A DNA stretch of 46,913 nt from Chloroflexota bacterium. Lineage in GTDB: Bacteria > Chloroflexota > Anaerolineae > J036 > Brachytrichaceae. Position 1 is the stretch's first letter. The number at the start of each line of letters is the position of its first letter. Under the pieces are notes generated by a model that saw only the letters and a list, made by a program, of their open reading frames with translations, was not told the DNA's origin and searched no databases. Of this stretch, positions 8,433 through 15,165 are shown piece after piece. A program made the translations under genes and the position numbers. The stretch is from positions 1 through 46,913 of the forward strand of contig JAGWYZ010000002.1 of assembly GCA_018969115.1 (NCBI GenBank). Direction: 5' to 3'.

Positions 8433-8492
8433 AACCCTAGCCAACGGTTTAATGATGGGTAACTGCGATGTGTGCAAACGCTGGCTAGGGTT
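8433..8492. repeat. Inverted repeat AACCCTAGCCAACG in the intergenic gap
   Basis: AACCCTAGCCAACG (8433-8446) pairs with 8479-8492 with one mismatch; the loop is about 32 bp. It lies upstream of the ABC gene in the 476-bp gap 8383-8858. The rest of that gap holds the decayed frame at 8606-8797 and the word repeat near 8803. The 75-aa ORF 8452-8679 has no family features and is not called. Confidence 0.7.
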
Positions 8493-8605
8493 ACTTTTTT
8501 CTATTAGCCGAAATTTAATCGATCCAGCTAACCGAGAGGATATTCAACGTAATCTTCAATTTATTTCCCCTAATTTTTTTTCATTCTTGTTTATGCGGTT
8601 GTTAA

Positions 8606-8797
8606 GCGCGGGATATTTACATAACAAGGCTATTGGCTCGCATATCAGTGGTGGTGTCTTATGGCAAATACGACTTTAGACTGATTTTTAATGCGAACAC
8701 CAATGTGTTATGTCGGGTCGTGGCTACTGGTTGCACCAATGACAAGATGTATTACCCCGATGGGTATCATGGCTGGGGGGATTCGTTGAATGGTTGA
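8606..8797 (+). pseudogene. Possible decayed coding fragment
   Basis: An open frame with no good start ends in FNANTNVLCRVVATGCTN and then DKMYYPDGYHGWGDSLNG, stop. The amino-acid mix (Gly, Asn, Tyr, paired Cys) looks protein-like rather than random, but I do not recognise a family. Its last codons merge with word-repeat DNA (gaatggttgaatag). It could be a remnant of a secreted protein or a chance open frame. Confidence 0.25.
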
Positions 8798-8881
8798 ATA
8801 GTTAGCTGGCGACTCATAAGTCACGAGTCATCAATCAACCAATCAACCATCCAACCAATTAACCAATTAACCCACCAGCTA
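8783..8881. repeat. Word repeat (caatcaacc / gagtcacgagtca) at the 3' end of the dehydrogenase gene
   Basis: Short inverted ends TAGCTGG (8803-8809) and CCAGCTA (8875-8881) enclose reiterated words (caatcaaccaatcaaccatccaaccaattaacc). The 19-mer AGTCACGAGTCATCAATCA (8819-8837) is identical to 2832-2850. The final residues (GLIG, stop) of the minus-strand dehydrogenase are encoded by these words. Confidence 0.75.
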
Positions 8882-11800
8882 GCACCTCAGCCAAATGCAG
8901 CGCCCTGCGATCGGTGGTGTGTCCGATTTGTTGACGGCAACTGATGCCAGCAGCAACCACAACATCGTCATTATTTAATTCACGAATCGTTGGCGCAAGG
9001 CGATGCTCACTCATCTTGAGCGAGATGTCATAGTGTTCGGCCTCATAACCAAAGGTGCCAGCCATGCCACAACAACTACTGTCGATCTCTGTCACGGTTA
9101 CACCCGGCAAGCGTTTTAGCACATCGATCGTCGCTTTGCCACCCACTAACGCCTTTTGGTGACAATGGGTATGAACAACAATTTTTGATTTCAGAGTTTG
9201 AATTCTGGATTTTGGATCAAACTTATCAGATAACATTGCCCAGTTTTTGTTCACATAGTCATCAAACAGCACACATTGTTTGGCTACAACCGCGAGACGT
9301 GGGTCGTTGGGCAGCAAGGCAGCGTAATCATCGGTCACGGCTGACCAATCACTCGGCTCAATGAAGATGATGGGCAAGCCTTGTTGTGCCAGCGGGTAAA
9401 GCGCGTCGATGGCGTGTTTGGCGGTGGCGCGGGCCAATGGGATCATGCCTTTGGACAAGGCTGGGCGACCAGCATCGGTGACGCCCGGCAACACAACCTC
9501 ACAACCCATGGCAGCCAACACCTCAGCCGCCGCCGCCGCCACATGTGGGTAAACATAAGTGTTCATCGTATCGGCAAACAACACCACCTTCTCAACACCC
9601 TGATCTCCTCCTTCCTTCTCTTTATTCTTAATTCTTGATTCTTGGTTTTTGATTTTCAAAAACGGTTTGGCCGAAAAATGTGGCAAGGTGCGTTTGGCGC
9701 TAATGCCGAGCGTGCGCTCGAATAGGGCTTTGATCGGCGACGCGCTTAGCATGGCATTGGCCAAACCGGCCAGCGGGCCGCTGCTAAAACGTGCCAACAT
9801 ATCGATATTGGCAAACAAAAAGTCGCGCACGGGGCGTTGATTGTGCGAATAATATTGCGCCAAATATTCGGTTTTTATACGCGCCATGTCAACCGACGAT
9901 GGGCATTCGGCTTTGCAAGCCTTGCAGCCAACGCACAATTCCATCGTCTGATACAAACGTGGGCTAAACATGGCATCTTTGGGCAACAAACCCGATGATG
10001 CGGCCCGCAACATATTGGCCCGCCCACGGGTGGCATGTTCTTCTTCGCGGGTGGCAATAAAACTCGGGCACATCGCGCCAGTCGTCGTTTTGCGGCACAC
10101 CCCGGCCCCGTTGCACATCTCAATCTCCATGAGAAAAGGAGAGGAAGGTGCTGAGTGCTGCGTGCTAAGTGCTGAGTCATGACTCATGACTGGTGACTCA
10201 ACCCCTTGCCCACTTAATTCTTGGCTCTTGGCTCTTGGCTCTTGGCCCTCTCCCTCTCCCCAATGCAAATGCGTCTTAATCTCGATCGGTTTGTAGTCGG
10301 GGCCAATACGCAAATGATCGCCGATGCCAGCGGGTGGGCCATCGACGGTGACAAGGTTGCCGGGGTTAAACAGGTTGTCGGGGTCAAAGGTGTGTTTGAC
10401 CTGTTTAAACAACCCATACAAATCTTTGCCATAAAAACGCTCACTTAGCCAACTGCGTAACCGCCCATGCGCATGTTCCGAGGCCATCGCGCCGCCATAT
10501 TCGCCCAAAATGCTGCACACAAACTCGGCAATCAGCTTCATCTTTTCAACTTCGCTGCCGTGTTTCAGGTTGAGAATAGGCCGAATGTGCAAACAACCAG
10601 CACTGGCGTGGGCATAATAGGTCATTCGCACGCCCAAATCGCGGCAATATTGCTCGATGCGCCCAATATATTCGGCCAAATGTTCAGGCGGCACGGCAGT
10701 ATCTTCAACAAAGGGCAACGGTTTCCAATCACTGCGGGCGCTCATCATCAGCCCCAAGCCCACTTTGCGCACTTTCCACACATTGGCTTGTTTTTGTGGG
10801 TCATAAATCACATTAATGGGGCCAGTGCTGGCACCACGTGCGGCTAAATGGGCAATCAGACCGTCACATTTGCTGCGCAATTCAGCGTCACTATCGCCGG
10901 TATATTCAACCGCCAAAAAGCAAAAAGCCTCGCTTTGTAAAAAGGTTTTCTTAAGCCGTGCAAATTCGGGGATATTGTCGGCAAAACGCAGACTCATGTC
11001 ATCAACCAACTCAATCGCATCGGGTTGGGTTTCGAGCATGGCGGGGGTCGCCAATAATGAGGCCATAAGGTTGGGAAACTCGACAATCACCAGCGCCAAC
11101 TTTTTGGGACGCGGGACCAGTGCCAGCTTTAGCTCGGTAATGGTTGCCAGTGTGCCTTCGCCGCCGCAAATGGCATCCCCCAGAAAAAAAGCCGAAGGCG
11201 GCTGAATATGACCATAAGGCGGCACATGATTGATGCTGCCATCGCGGATAAAACGGGCGAGATTGTAGCCGCCACTGCGCCGCCAATGTTTGGGCGTGCC
11301 ATAGCGAATGGCGGCGCGGTTGCTTTCATCACTGAGCAAGGCGCTCATGCTGCGGTAAATGTCGCCTTCGCGCCCGCTTTTTTGGCGGTGCCAGTCAAGC
11401 TGGGCGGCATCGAGCGGTTTAATGTGTGCAATTGAGCCATCGTTGAGCAAGCACGTCATCTCAAGCACATGGTCTGCCGTCATGCCATACAACACTGAAT
11501 GCGCCCCACTGCTGTTATTTGACACAATGCCACCAACGGTGGCACGTTCAGCACTGGCTGGGTCAGGGCCAAATTGCAGCCCGTGCACCTTGGCGTGCCC
11601 ATTCAGCACATCAAGCACCACCCCGGGTTGTACCCGCGCCCAACGCTGTTCAGGGTTTATCTCAAGAATGTGATCGAGGTGGCGGCTGGTGTCGATGATG
11701 AGGGCCGAATTTACCCCTTGCCCACACAAACTGCTGCCGCCACCGCGTGGCAACAGCGGCATCTTATATTTGTGTGCCAACTCGACTGCGGCTTGCACAT

Positions 11801-11960
11801 CATCCATTGTTTTGGGGATGAGCACGCCGAGTGGCATGACCTGATATGGGCTGGCATCGGTGCTATAGAGCAAACGGCTGTAATGATCATCACGCACCTC
11901 GCCGGTGACATGACGGCGCAGCTCAGCTAAAAAATCGGAAATGGGTGTTGCGGTTTTCAT
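8859..11960 (-). CDS. D-2-hydroxyacid dehydrogenase-like FAD/Fe-S/CCG protein
   Basis: This 1033-aa protein resembles the large single-chain D-lactate/D-2-hydroxyglutarate dehydrogenases (YdiJ/Dld-II type, about 1000 aa). In order it has an FAD_binding_4 domain (MPLLPRGGGSSLCGQGVN, TVGGIVSNNSSGAHSVLYG; residues about 40-200), the FAD-oxidase C-terminal domain to about 545, two ferredoxin-type clusters (MCNGAGVCRKTTTGAMCPSF; CVGCKACKAECPSSVDMA) and CCG domains (HTHCHQKALVGG; SSCCGMAGTFGYEAEHYDIS). It likely oxidises a D-2-hydroxyacid and feeds electrons to a membrane or soluble acceptor. Two low-complexity segments (residues about 567-611 and 769-788) are in-frame repeat insertions located in linkers. 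A TAATAT hexamer lies 6 bp before the ATG. Confidence 0.9.
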   Translation of the reverse strand: MKTATPISDFLAELRRHVTGEVRDDHYSRLLYSTDASPYQVMPLGVLIPKTMDDVQAAVELAHKYKMPLLPRGGGSSLCGQGVNSALIIDTSRHLDHILEINPEQRWARVQPGVVLDVLNGHAKVHGLQFGPDPASAERATVGGIVSNNSSGAHSVLYGMTADHVLEMTCLLNDGSIAHIKPLDAAQLDWHRQKSGREGDIYRSMSALLSDESNRAAIRYGTPKHWRRSGGYNLARFIRDGSINHVPPYGHIQPPSAFFLGDAICGGEGTLATITELKLALVPRPKKLALVIVEFPNLMASLLATPAMLETQPDAIELVDDMSLRFADNIPEFARLKKTFLQSEAFCFLAVEYTGDSDAELRSKCDGLIAHLAARGASTGPINVIYDPQKQANVWKVRKVGLGLMMSARSDWKPLPFVEDTAVPPEHLAEYIGRIEQYCRDLGVRMTYYAHASAGCLHIRPILNLKHGSEVEKMKLIAEFVCSILGEYGGAMASEHAHGRLRSWLSERFYGKDLYGLFKQVKHTFDPDNLFNPGNLVTVDGPPAGIGDHLRIGPDYKPIEIKTHLHWGEGEGQEPRAKSQELSGQGVESPVMSHDSALSTQHSAPSSPFLMEIEMCNGAGVCRKTTTGAMCPSFIATREEEHATRGRANMLRAASSGLLPKDAMFSPRLYQTMELCVGCKACKAECPSSVDMARIKTEYLAQYYSHNQRPVRDFLFANIDMLARFSSGPLAGLANAMLSASPIKALFERTLGISAKRTLPHFSAKPFLKIKNQESRIKNKEKEGGDQGVEKVVLFADTMNTYVYPHVAAAAAEVLAAMGCEVVLPGVTDAGRPALSKGMIPLARATAKHAIDALYPLAQQGLPIIFIEPSDWSAVTDDYAALLPNDPRLAVVAKQCVLFDDYVNKNWAMLSDKFDPKSRIQTLKSKIVVHTHCHQKALVGGKATIDVLKRLPGVTVTEIDSSCCGMAGTFGYEAEHYDISLKMSEHRLAPTIRELNNDDVVVAAGISCRQQIGHTTDRRALHLAEVLAGGLIG
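9597..9655. repeat. In-frame word insertion (attcttgattcttgg) in the dehydrogenase gene
   Basis: The minus strand reads reiterated aaccaagaatcaagaattaagaat-type words, followed by gagaaggaaggagg. They encode the Lys/Glu/Asn-rich segment KNQESRIKNKEKEGGDQG between the Fe-S region and the first CCG domain. There are no stops and the frame is kept. Confidence 0.65.
10130..10262. repeat. In-frame word insertion (gctgagtgctg / cttggctcttgg) in the dehydrogenase gene
   Basis: This stretch is made of words gtgctgagtgctgcgtgctaag, tgagtcatgactcatgac, ttcttggctcttggctcttgg and ccctctccctctcc. It encodes about 45 residues (GEGEGQEPRAKSQELSGQG and VMSHDSALSTQHSAPSSP) exactly between the FAD-oxidase and Fe-S domains, with no homology expected in the family. 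Confidence 0.85.
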
Positions 11961-11966
11961 CGGCGT

Positions 11967-11972
11967 ATATTA
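11967..11972 (-). promoter_or_regulatory. Candidate -10 box (TAATAT) of the dehydrogenase gene
   Basis: TAATAT on the minus strand ends 6 bp before the ATG; the overlapping CATAAT would be at 8 bp. No Shine-Dalgarno is seen. Confidence 0.35.
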
Positions 11973-11975
11973 TGC

Positions 11976-12048
11976 CGTGTTTGGCATGAGATTGATAAAA
12001 ATTTTTCAATAATGGGGAGGGATCCCAAAAAACATAATGCCAAACACG
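11976..12048. repeat. 12-bp inverted repeat CGTGTTTGGCAT in the divergent promoter region
   Basis: CGTGTTTGGCAT (11976-11987) is perfectly inverted at 12037-12048. It lies in the 187-bp gap between the divergent dehydrogenase and aminotransferase genes, just upstream of the candidate dehydrogenase -10. It could be an operator pair or a repeat relic. Confidence 0.55.
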
Positions 12049-12065
12049 AAGCGATCGTGAGTTCA

Positions 12066-12114
12066 GCGAAAGAATTGCCTAAAGCACTTAAAATGCTTTA
12101 GGCGATTCTTTCGC
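12066..12114. repeat. 21-bp-arm hairpin upstream of the aminotransferase gene
   Basis: GCGAAAGAATTGCCTAAAGC and the next base (12066-12086) pair with 12094-12114 with one mismatch around a 7-base loop (CTTAAAA). No T-run follows, so it is not a classical terminator. It lies about 20 bp upstream of the candidate -10 of the aminotransferase gene, where a -35 or operator would be expected. Confidence 0.8.
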
Positions 12115-12134
12115 CTCAGCTATCTTTTATCAAC

Positions 12135-12140
12135 GATAAT
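12135..12140 (+). promoter_or_regulatory. Candidate -10 box (GATAAT) of the aminotransferase gene
   Basis: GATAAT is followed by 7 bp (ATTCGAT) and then the ATG. There is no Shine-Dalgarno, which is consistent with a leaderless transcript. Confidence 0.4.
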
Positions 12141-12147
12141 ATTCGAT

Positions 12148-13479
12148 ATGTCTAATACATTTCATCGCAATTTAAAGCAAACCGTGCCGGTCGTGGTCAG
12201 TGGCCAAGGCATTTATTTGACTGATGCCCAAGGCAAACGCTATATCGATGCCTGTGGCGGGGCGGCGGTTGCATGTTTAGGTCACAGCCATCCGCGCATC
12301 ACCGAGGCAGTGCATCGCCAAGTTGACCGCTTGTCTTATGCCTCGACCGTATTTTTTACCACCTCCGATGCCGAGGCTTTAGCCAGCCATTTGGCAGCGC
12401 GTTCACCCGGCACACTCAATTGGTCGTTTTTTGCGTCGGGCGGTTCCGAGGCCATCGAATCGGCCATGAAATGTGCACGACAATATTTTGTTGAAATTGG
12501 GCAGCCACAACGCCAACACTTCATCAGCCGCGCCCAAGGCTATCACGGCAACACCTTGGGGGCGCTATCGTTAAGTGGCATTGCGGTGCGGCGTGCGCCC
12601 TATTTGCCCATTTTGTTGCCTACTACGCATCATGTGTCGCCATGTTACGCCTATCGGCATCAATTGCCTAGCGAAAGCGAAGAACAATTTGCCACGCGCT
12701 TGGCCGATGAGCTTGAAGCCAAAATTCTTGAGATTGGCGCAGACAAAGTGATTGGCTTTTTTGCTGAAACAGTGGTGGGCGCGGCCTTGGGCTGTGTGCC
12801 GCCGGTCAAAACCTATTTTCAAAAAATTCGCGCGGTATGCGACAAATACGGCGTGTTGCTCATTATTGATGAGGTGATGTCGGGCATGGGCCGCACTGGG
12901 CCATTATTTGCCTGTGAGCCTGAAGGCATCGCCCCCGACATTTTGGTCATGGCCAAGGGGCTGGGCGGCGGCTATCAACCCATCGGCTGTATGATGGTGA
13001 ATGCGCGTATTCACGATGCTTTGGTCAATGGGTCGGGGCAATTTGTCAATGGCTACACCTACACCGGCCACCCGCTGGCCTGCGCGGTGGCGCTTGAGGT
13101 GCAAAAGGTGATCGAAGAAGACTATCTGCTCGACAATGTAAAAGTGCGTGGGGCACAATTGCGAGCGCGGCTCGAGGCAACCGTCGGGCAACACCCCAAT
13201 GTCGGCAACATTCGCGGGCGCGGCTTGTTTCAGGGCATCGAGTTTGTGGCTGATCGCGCCAGCAAAACGCCTTTCGCGCCGAATCAGCTGATTAATGCCC
13301 GCATTAAAGCCGAAGCCATGCAACATGGTTTATTGGTTTACCCGACCGGCGGCACTGCCGATGGGGTTTCGGGCGATCATGTCATTTTAGCCCCACCCTA
13401 TATTTGCACCGCGCAAGAGATTGACGAAATTGCCGATTTATTTGACGCGACGGTTAATGCAGTTTTTGCGGCGCTATAA
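12148..13479 (+). CDS. Class III pyridoxal-phosphate aminotransferase
   Basis: This is a 443-aa protein with typical class III (ornithine/beta-alanine/omega-amino acid transaminase) features: GKRYIDACGGAAVACLGHSH near the N-terminus, FFASGGSEAIESAMK for PLP phosphate binding, and YHGNTLGALSLSG. LLIIDEVMSGMGRTG carries the ring-N Asp, and ILVMAKGLGGGYQPIG carries the Schiff-base Lys. It transfers an amino group between an omega-amino or related donor and a 2-oxo acid. The donor cannot be named from the sequence. The next gene (GNAT) starts 1 bp after its stop, so they form a two-gene operon. Confidence 0.93.
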   Translation: MSNTFHRNLKQTVPVVVSGQGIYLTDAQGKRYIDACGGAAVACLGHSHPRITEAVHRQVDRLSYASTVFFTTSDAEALASHLAARSPGTLNWSFFASGGSEAIESAMKCARQYFVEIGQPQRQHFISRAQGYHGNTLGALSLSGIAVRRAPYLPILLPTTHHVSPCYAYRHQLPSESEEQFATRLADELEAKILEIGADKVIGFFAETVVGAALGCVPPVKTYFQKIRAVCDKYGVLLIIDEVMSGMGRTGPLFACEPEGIAPDILVMAKGLGGGYQPIGCMMVNARIHDALVNGSGQFVNGYTYTGHPLACAVALEVQKVIEEDYLLDNVKVRGAQLRARLEATVGQHPNVGNIRGRGLFQGIEFVADRASKTPFAPNQLINARIKAEAMQHGLLVYPTGGTADGVSGDHVILAPPYICTAQEIDEIADLFDATVNAVFAAL

Positions 13480-13480
13480 A

Positions 13481-13981
13481 ATGTCTGTCTCAATAAACAC
13501 TTTTTTGCCGCATGAATGGCAACGCTATCGCGATTTACGTCTGCGTGCACTTGCCGATTCACCCGATGCCTTTGGCAGCACACTTGCCCACGAGCAACGC
13601 CGTACTGATGACGAATGGGCGGCGCGACTCATCAACGCCAGCACCTCACGGGCCGATTTGCCATTGGTAGCAAGGGTGAGGGGGCAAGCTGCGGGGTTGG
13701 CTTGGGCCAAAATCAACCCACTTGATCATAAGGTTGTCAACCTTTACCAAATGTGGGTCGCCCCCGAGTTTCGGCAATTGGGTGTTGGGCAACTATTGCT
13801 CAATAGGGCAATTGACTGGGCACGCGAGGTAAATGCCCAAAGCATGATGCTGGGGGTGACGTGCAGCAATTCAGCAGCGCTACGGCTCTATACCCGCACT
13901 GGCTTTGTCGCGGTGGGTGACCCTGAGCTGTTACGCGCAGGCGCTACACTATCATCGCAAACTATGCAGTTGTTTTTGTAG
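13481..13981 (+). CDS. GNAT-family N-acetyltransferase
   Basis: The start MSVSINTFLPHEW was chosen because it lies 1 bp after the aminotransferase stop; the track ORF begins 20 codons earlier inside that gene. The resulting 166-aa protein has the GNAT fold: RDLRLRALADSPDAFGS near the N-terminus, VNLYQMWVAPEFRQLGVGQ with the acetyl-CoA R/QxxGxG loop, then CSNSAALRLYTRTGFVAVG. The small-molecule or protein target is unknown. It is probably co-transcribed with the aminotransferase. Confidence 0.85.
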   Translation: MSVSINTFLPHEWQRYRDLRLRALADSPDAFGSTLAHEQRRTDDEWAARLINASTSRADLPLVARVRGQAAGLAWAKINPLDHKVVNLYQMWVAPEFRQLGVGQLLLNRAIDWAREVNAQSMMLGVTCSNSAALRLYTRTGFVAVGDPELLRAGATLSSQTMQLFL

Positions 13982-13984
13982 GGG

Positions 13985-14003
13985 GGCGGGTCTATGACCC
14001 GCC
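13985..14003. repeat. GC-rich hairpin GGCGGGTC-TAT-GACCCGCC between convergent GNAT genes
   Basis: There is a perfect 8-bp stem with a 3-base loop immediately after the stop of the plus-strand GNAT and just before the stop of the minus-strand one. It could act as a bidirectional terminator but lacks a T-run on either side. It also resembles dispersed GGGCGGGT palindromes. Confidence 0.6.
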
Positions 14004-14006
14004 GCC

Positions 14007-14498
14007 TCATTCACGTTGTTCGGTGCGAAATATTTGAAAACCACGCGCTTGATAATTTGCCAAGGCATTAGCATGGTCGTTTGTTGAGGTGTGCAACCAC
14101 ACCCGCGTTGCCCCATTCGCCCACGCCCTGCCCACAGCCAATGTGAGCATATGCCCGCCCAAGCCACGCCCAATAAAGGCAGGCGTTAGCCCAAAATAGG
14201 CAATTTTGATGCCGCCATCGGCTTCAGTTTGAAATTCAACATAACCGGCAGCAATAGTTTGCGCCCACATTACCCATGTTTCAATATGGGGCTGATGCAG
14301 ATAATCAAACCATTGTTGATCTGTCCACACCAGCCGATCAACCCAGTGAAAATTTTTGCCGACTGTATAATATAAATCGCGACTTAAGTTTGGGTCTGGC
14401 GGGTCTATTTTTTGAATTACAACATCAATTTTAGGCACGAGTGACGGGCGCAATTGGCTTGCGTCGGTCATTTCTAAATAGGTAATGGTTTCAGGCAT
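14007..14498 (-). CDS. GNAT-family N-acetyltransferase
   Basis: I chose MPETITYLEMTD as the start (163 aa). It lies 7 bp after the RidA stop and GGAAAA precedes it, whereas the longer ORF overlaps RidA. Motifs are GYVEFQTEADGGIKIAYFGL, then PAFIGRGLGGHMLTLAVGRA (acetyl-CoA loop), and HTSTNDHANALANYQARGFQ. The N-terminal half (LPKIDVVIQKIDPPDPNLSRD-like, FHWVDRLVWTDQQWFDYLH) is shared with uncharacterised GNATs. It forms an operon with ridA. The substrate is unknown. Confidence 0.83.
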   Translation of the reverse strand: MPETITYLEMTDASQLRPSLVPKIDVVIQKIDPPDPNLSRDLYYTVGKNFHWVDRLVWTDQQWFDYLHQPHIETWVMWAQTIAAGYVEFQTEADGGIKIAYFGLTPAFIGRGLGGHMLTLAVGRAWANGATRVWLHTSTNDHANALANYQARGFQIFRTEQRE

Positions 14499-14505
14499 AT
14501 GTGTC

Positions 14506-14886
14506 TTATTTTCCAACATAAGCCACAACATCAATCTCAATCATAAAATCGGCCAAAAGTTGGCTGCCAACGGTCGTGCGCACGGGGCGTGCCGCTGGAA
14601 AATATTCGGCATACACACGGTTATAACCAGCAAAGTCATTTAAATTTTGCAAATGGGTGGTCACTTTAACCACATCGCTCATTTGTGCGCCAGCCGCAGC
14701 CAACACCGCTTTAATATTTTCGAGCGTTTGGCGGGTTTGCCCTTCGATGTTATTGCCGACCAGTTCGCCCGTTTGTGGGTCTTCGGGACCAAATCCGCAG
14801 GTGTAAATAAAGTCACCCGCTCGAATTGCTTGTGAATAAGGCGAGCTGGGGATTGGCGCTTGGTTTGTCTGAATGATATGTTTCAT
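14506..14886 (-). CDS. ridA: RidA family enamine/imine deaminase
   Basis: The start MKHIIQTNQAPIPSSPYSQA is preferred (about 126 aa). The longer track ORF begins at a TTG, and its codons 2-3 coincide with a TATAAT box 6 bp before this ATG. Family motifs are GDFIYTCGFGPEDPQTGELV, QTRQTLENIKAVLAAAG, the substrate-binding Arg in RPVRTTVG, and FMIEIDVVAYV. RidA hydrolyses reactive 2-aminoacrylate/imine intermediates made by PLP enzymes. This fits its position near a PLP aminotransferase and a proline-catabolism gene. Confidence 0.92.
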   Translation of the reverse strand: MKHIIQTNQAPIPSSPYSQAIRAGDFIYTCGFGPEDPQTGELVGNNIEGQTRQTLENIKAVLAAAGAQMSDVVKVTTHLQNLNDFAGYNRVYAEYFPAARPVRTTVGSQLLADFMIEIDVVAYVGK

Positions 14887-14892
14887 GGGTTG

Positions 14893-14898
14893 ATTATA
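14893..14898 (-). promoter_or_regulatory. Consensus -10 box (TATAAT) of ridA
   Basis: A perfect TATAAT on the minus strand is 6 bp (CAACCC) from the ATG. This is the clearest leaderless arrangement in the window and it decides the start codon. Confidence 0.55.
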
Positions 14899-15028
14899 CA
14901 AAGCACGGCCTTAAACTAAGATTTTTGCCAACACCTTAAAAATATCAATGCTTTGATCTTAAATAAATTTTTGTATACAAATTGGCATACAATTAAGCAT
15001 ACAAACAAAATCATATTTCATCATTTTA

Positions 15029-15147
15029 GGACTTACGCACAACTTAACTTTTCTACCACGAAGAACACAAAGACCTCAAAGATTAAGCCAATTTCATATC
15101 TTTTCTTTGTGCCCTTTGTGGTGAAATTTTTTGATTCGCGTAAGTCC
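15029..15147. repeat. 119-bp element with GGACTTACGC terminal inverted repeats
   Basis: GGACTTACGC (15029-15038) and GCGTAAGTCC (15138-15147) are perfect inverted ends. Inside, ctaccacgaagaacacaaag is partly inverted as ctttgtgccctttgtggtg. It is non-coding and fits a small MITE-like repeat; similar GGGACTTACGC ends are familiar from dispersed repeats in filamentous bacteria. No clean target duplication is visible. It lies 18 bp upstream of putA, in the 264-bp ridA-putA gap that otherwise holds only AT-rich sequence. Confidence 0.75.
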
Positions 15148-15154
15148 CAATTTA

Positions 15155-15161
15155 AAAGGTG
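15155..15161 (+). promoter_or_regulatory. Shine-Dalgarno of putA (AAGGTGA)
   Basis: AAAAGGTGA lies a few bases before the ATG at 15166. This is unusual in a window where most genes show no ribosome-binding site, and it supports the start used. Confidence 0.6.
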
Positions 15162-15165
15162 ACCC

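Noticed and set aside
8452-8679. 75-aa plus-strand ORF
   Set aside because: No family features, a different frame from the protein-like fragment, and it starts inside a palindrome arm.
14887-14901. TTG start of ridA five codons upstream
   Set aside because: The codons coincide with a consensus TATAAT box 6 bp before the ATG used.
14902-15028. tRNA or small RNA in the ridA-putA gap
   Set aside because: No cloverleaf or GGTTC-type T-loop found; the sequence is AT-rich and unstructured apart from the 15029-15147 element.
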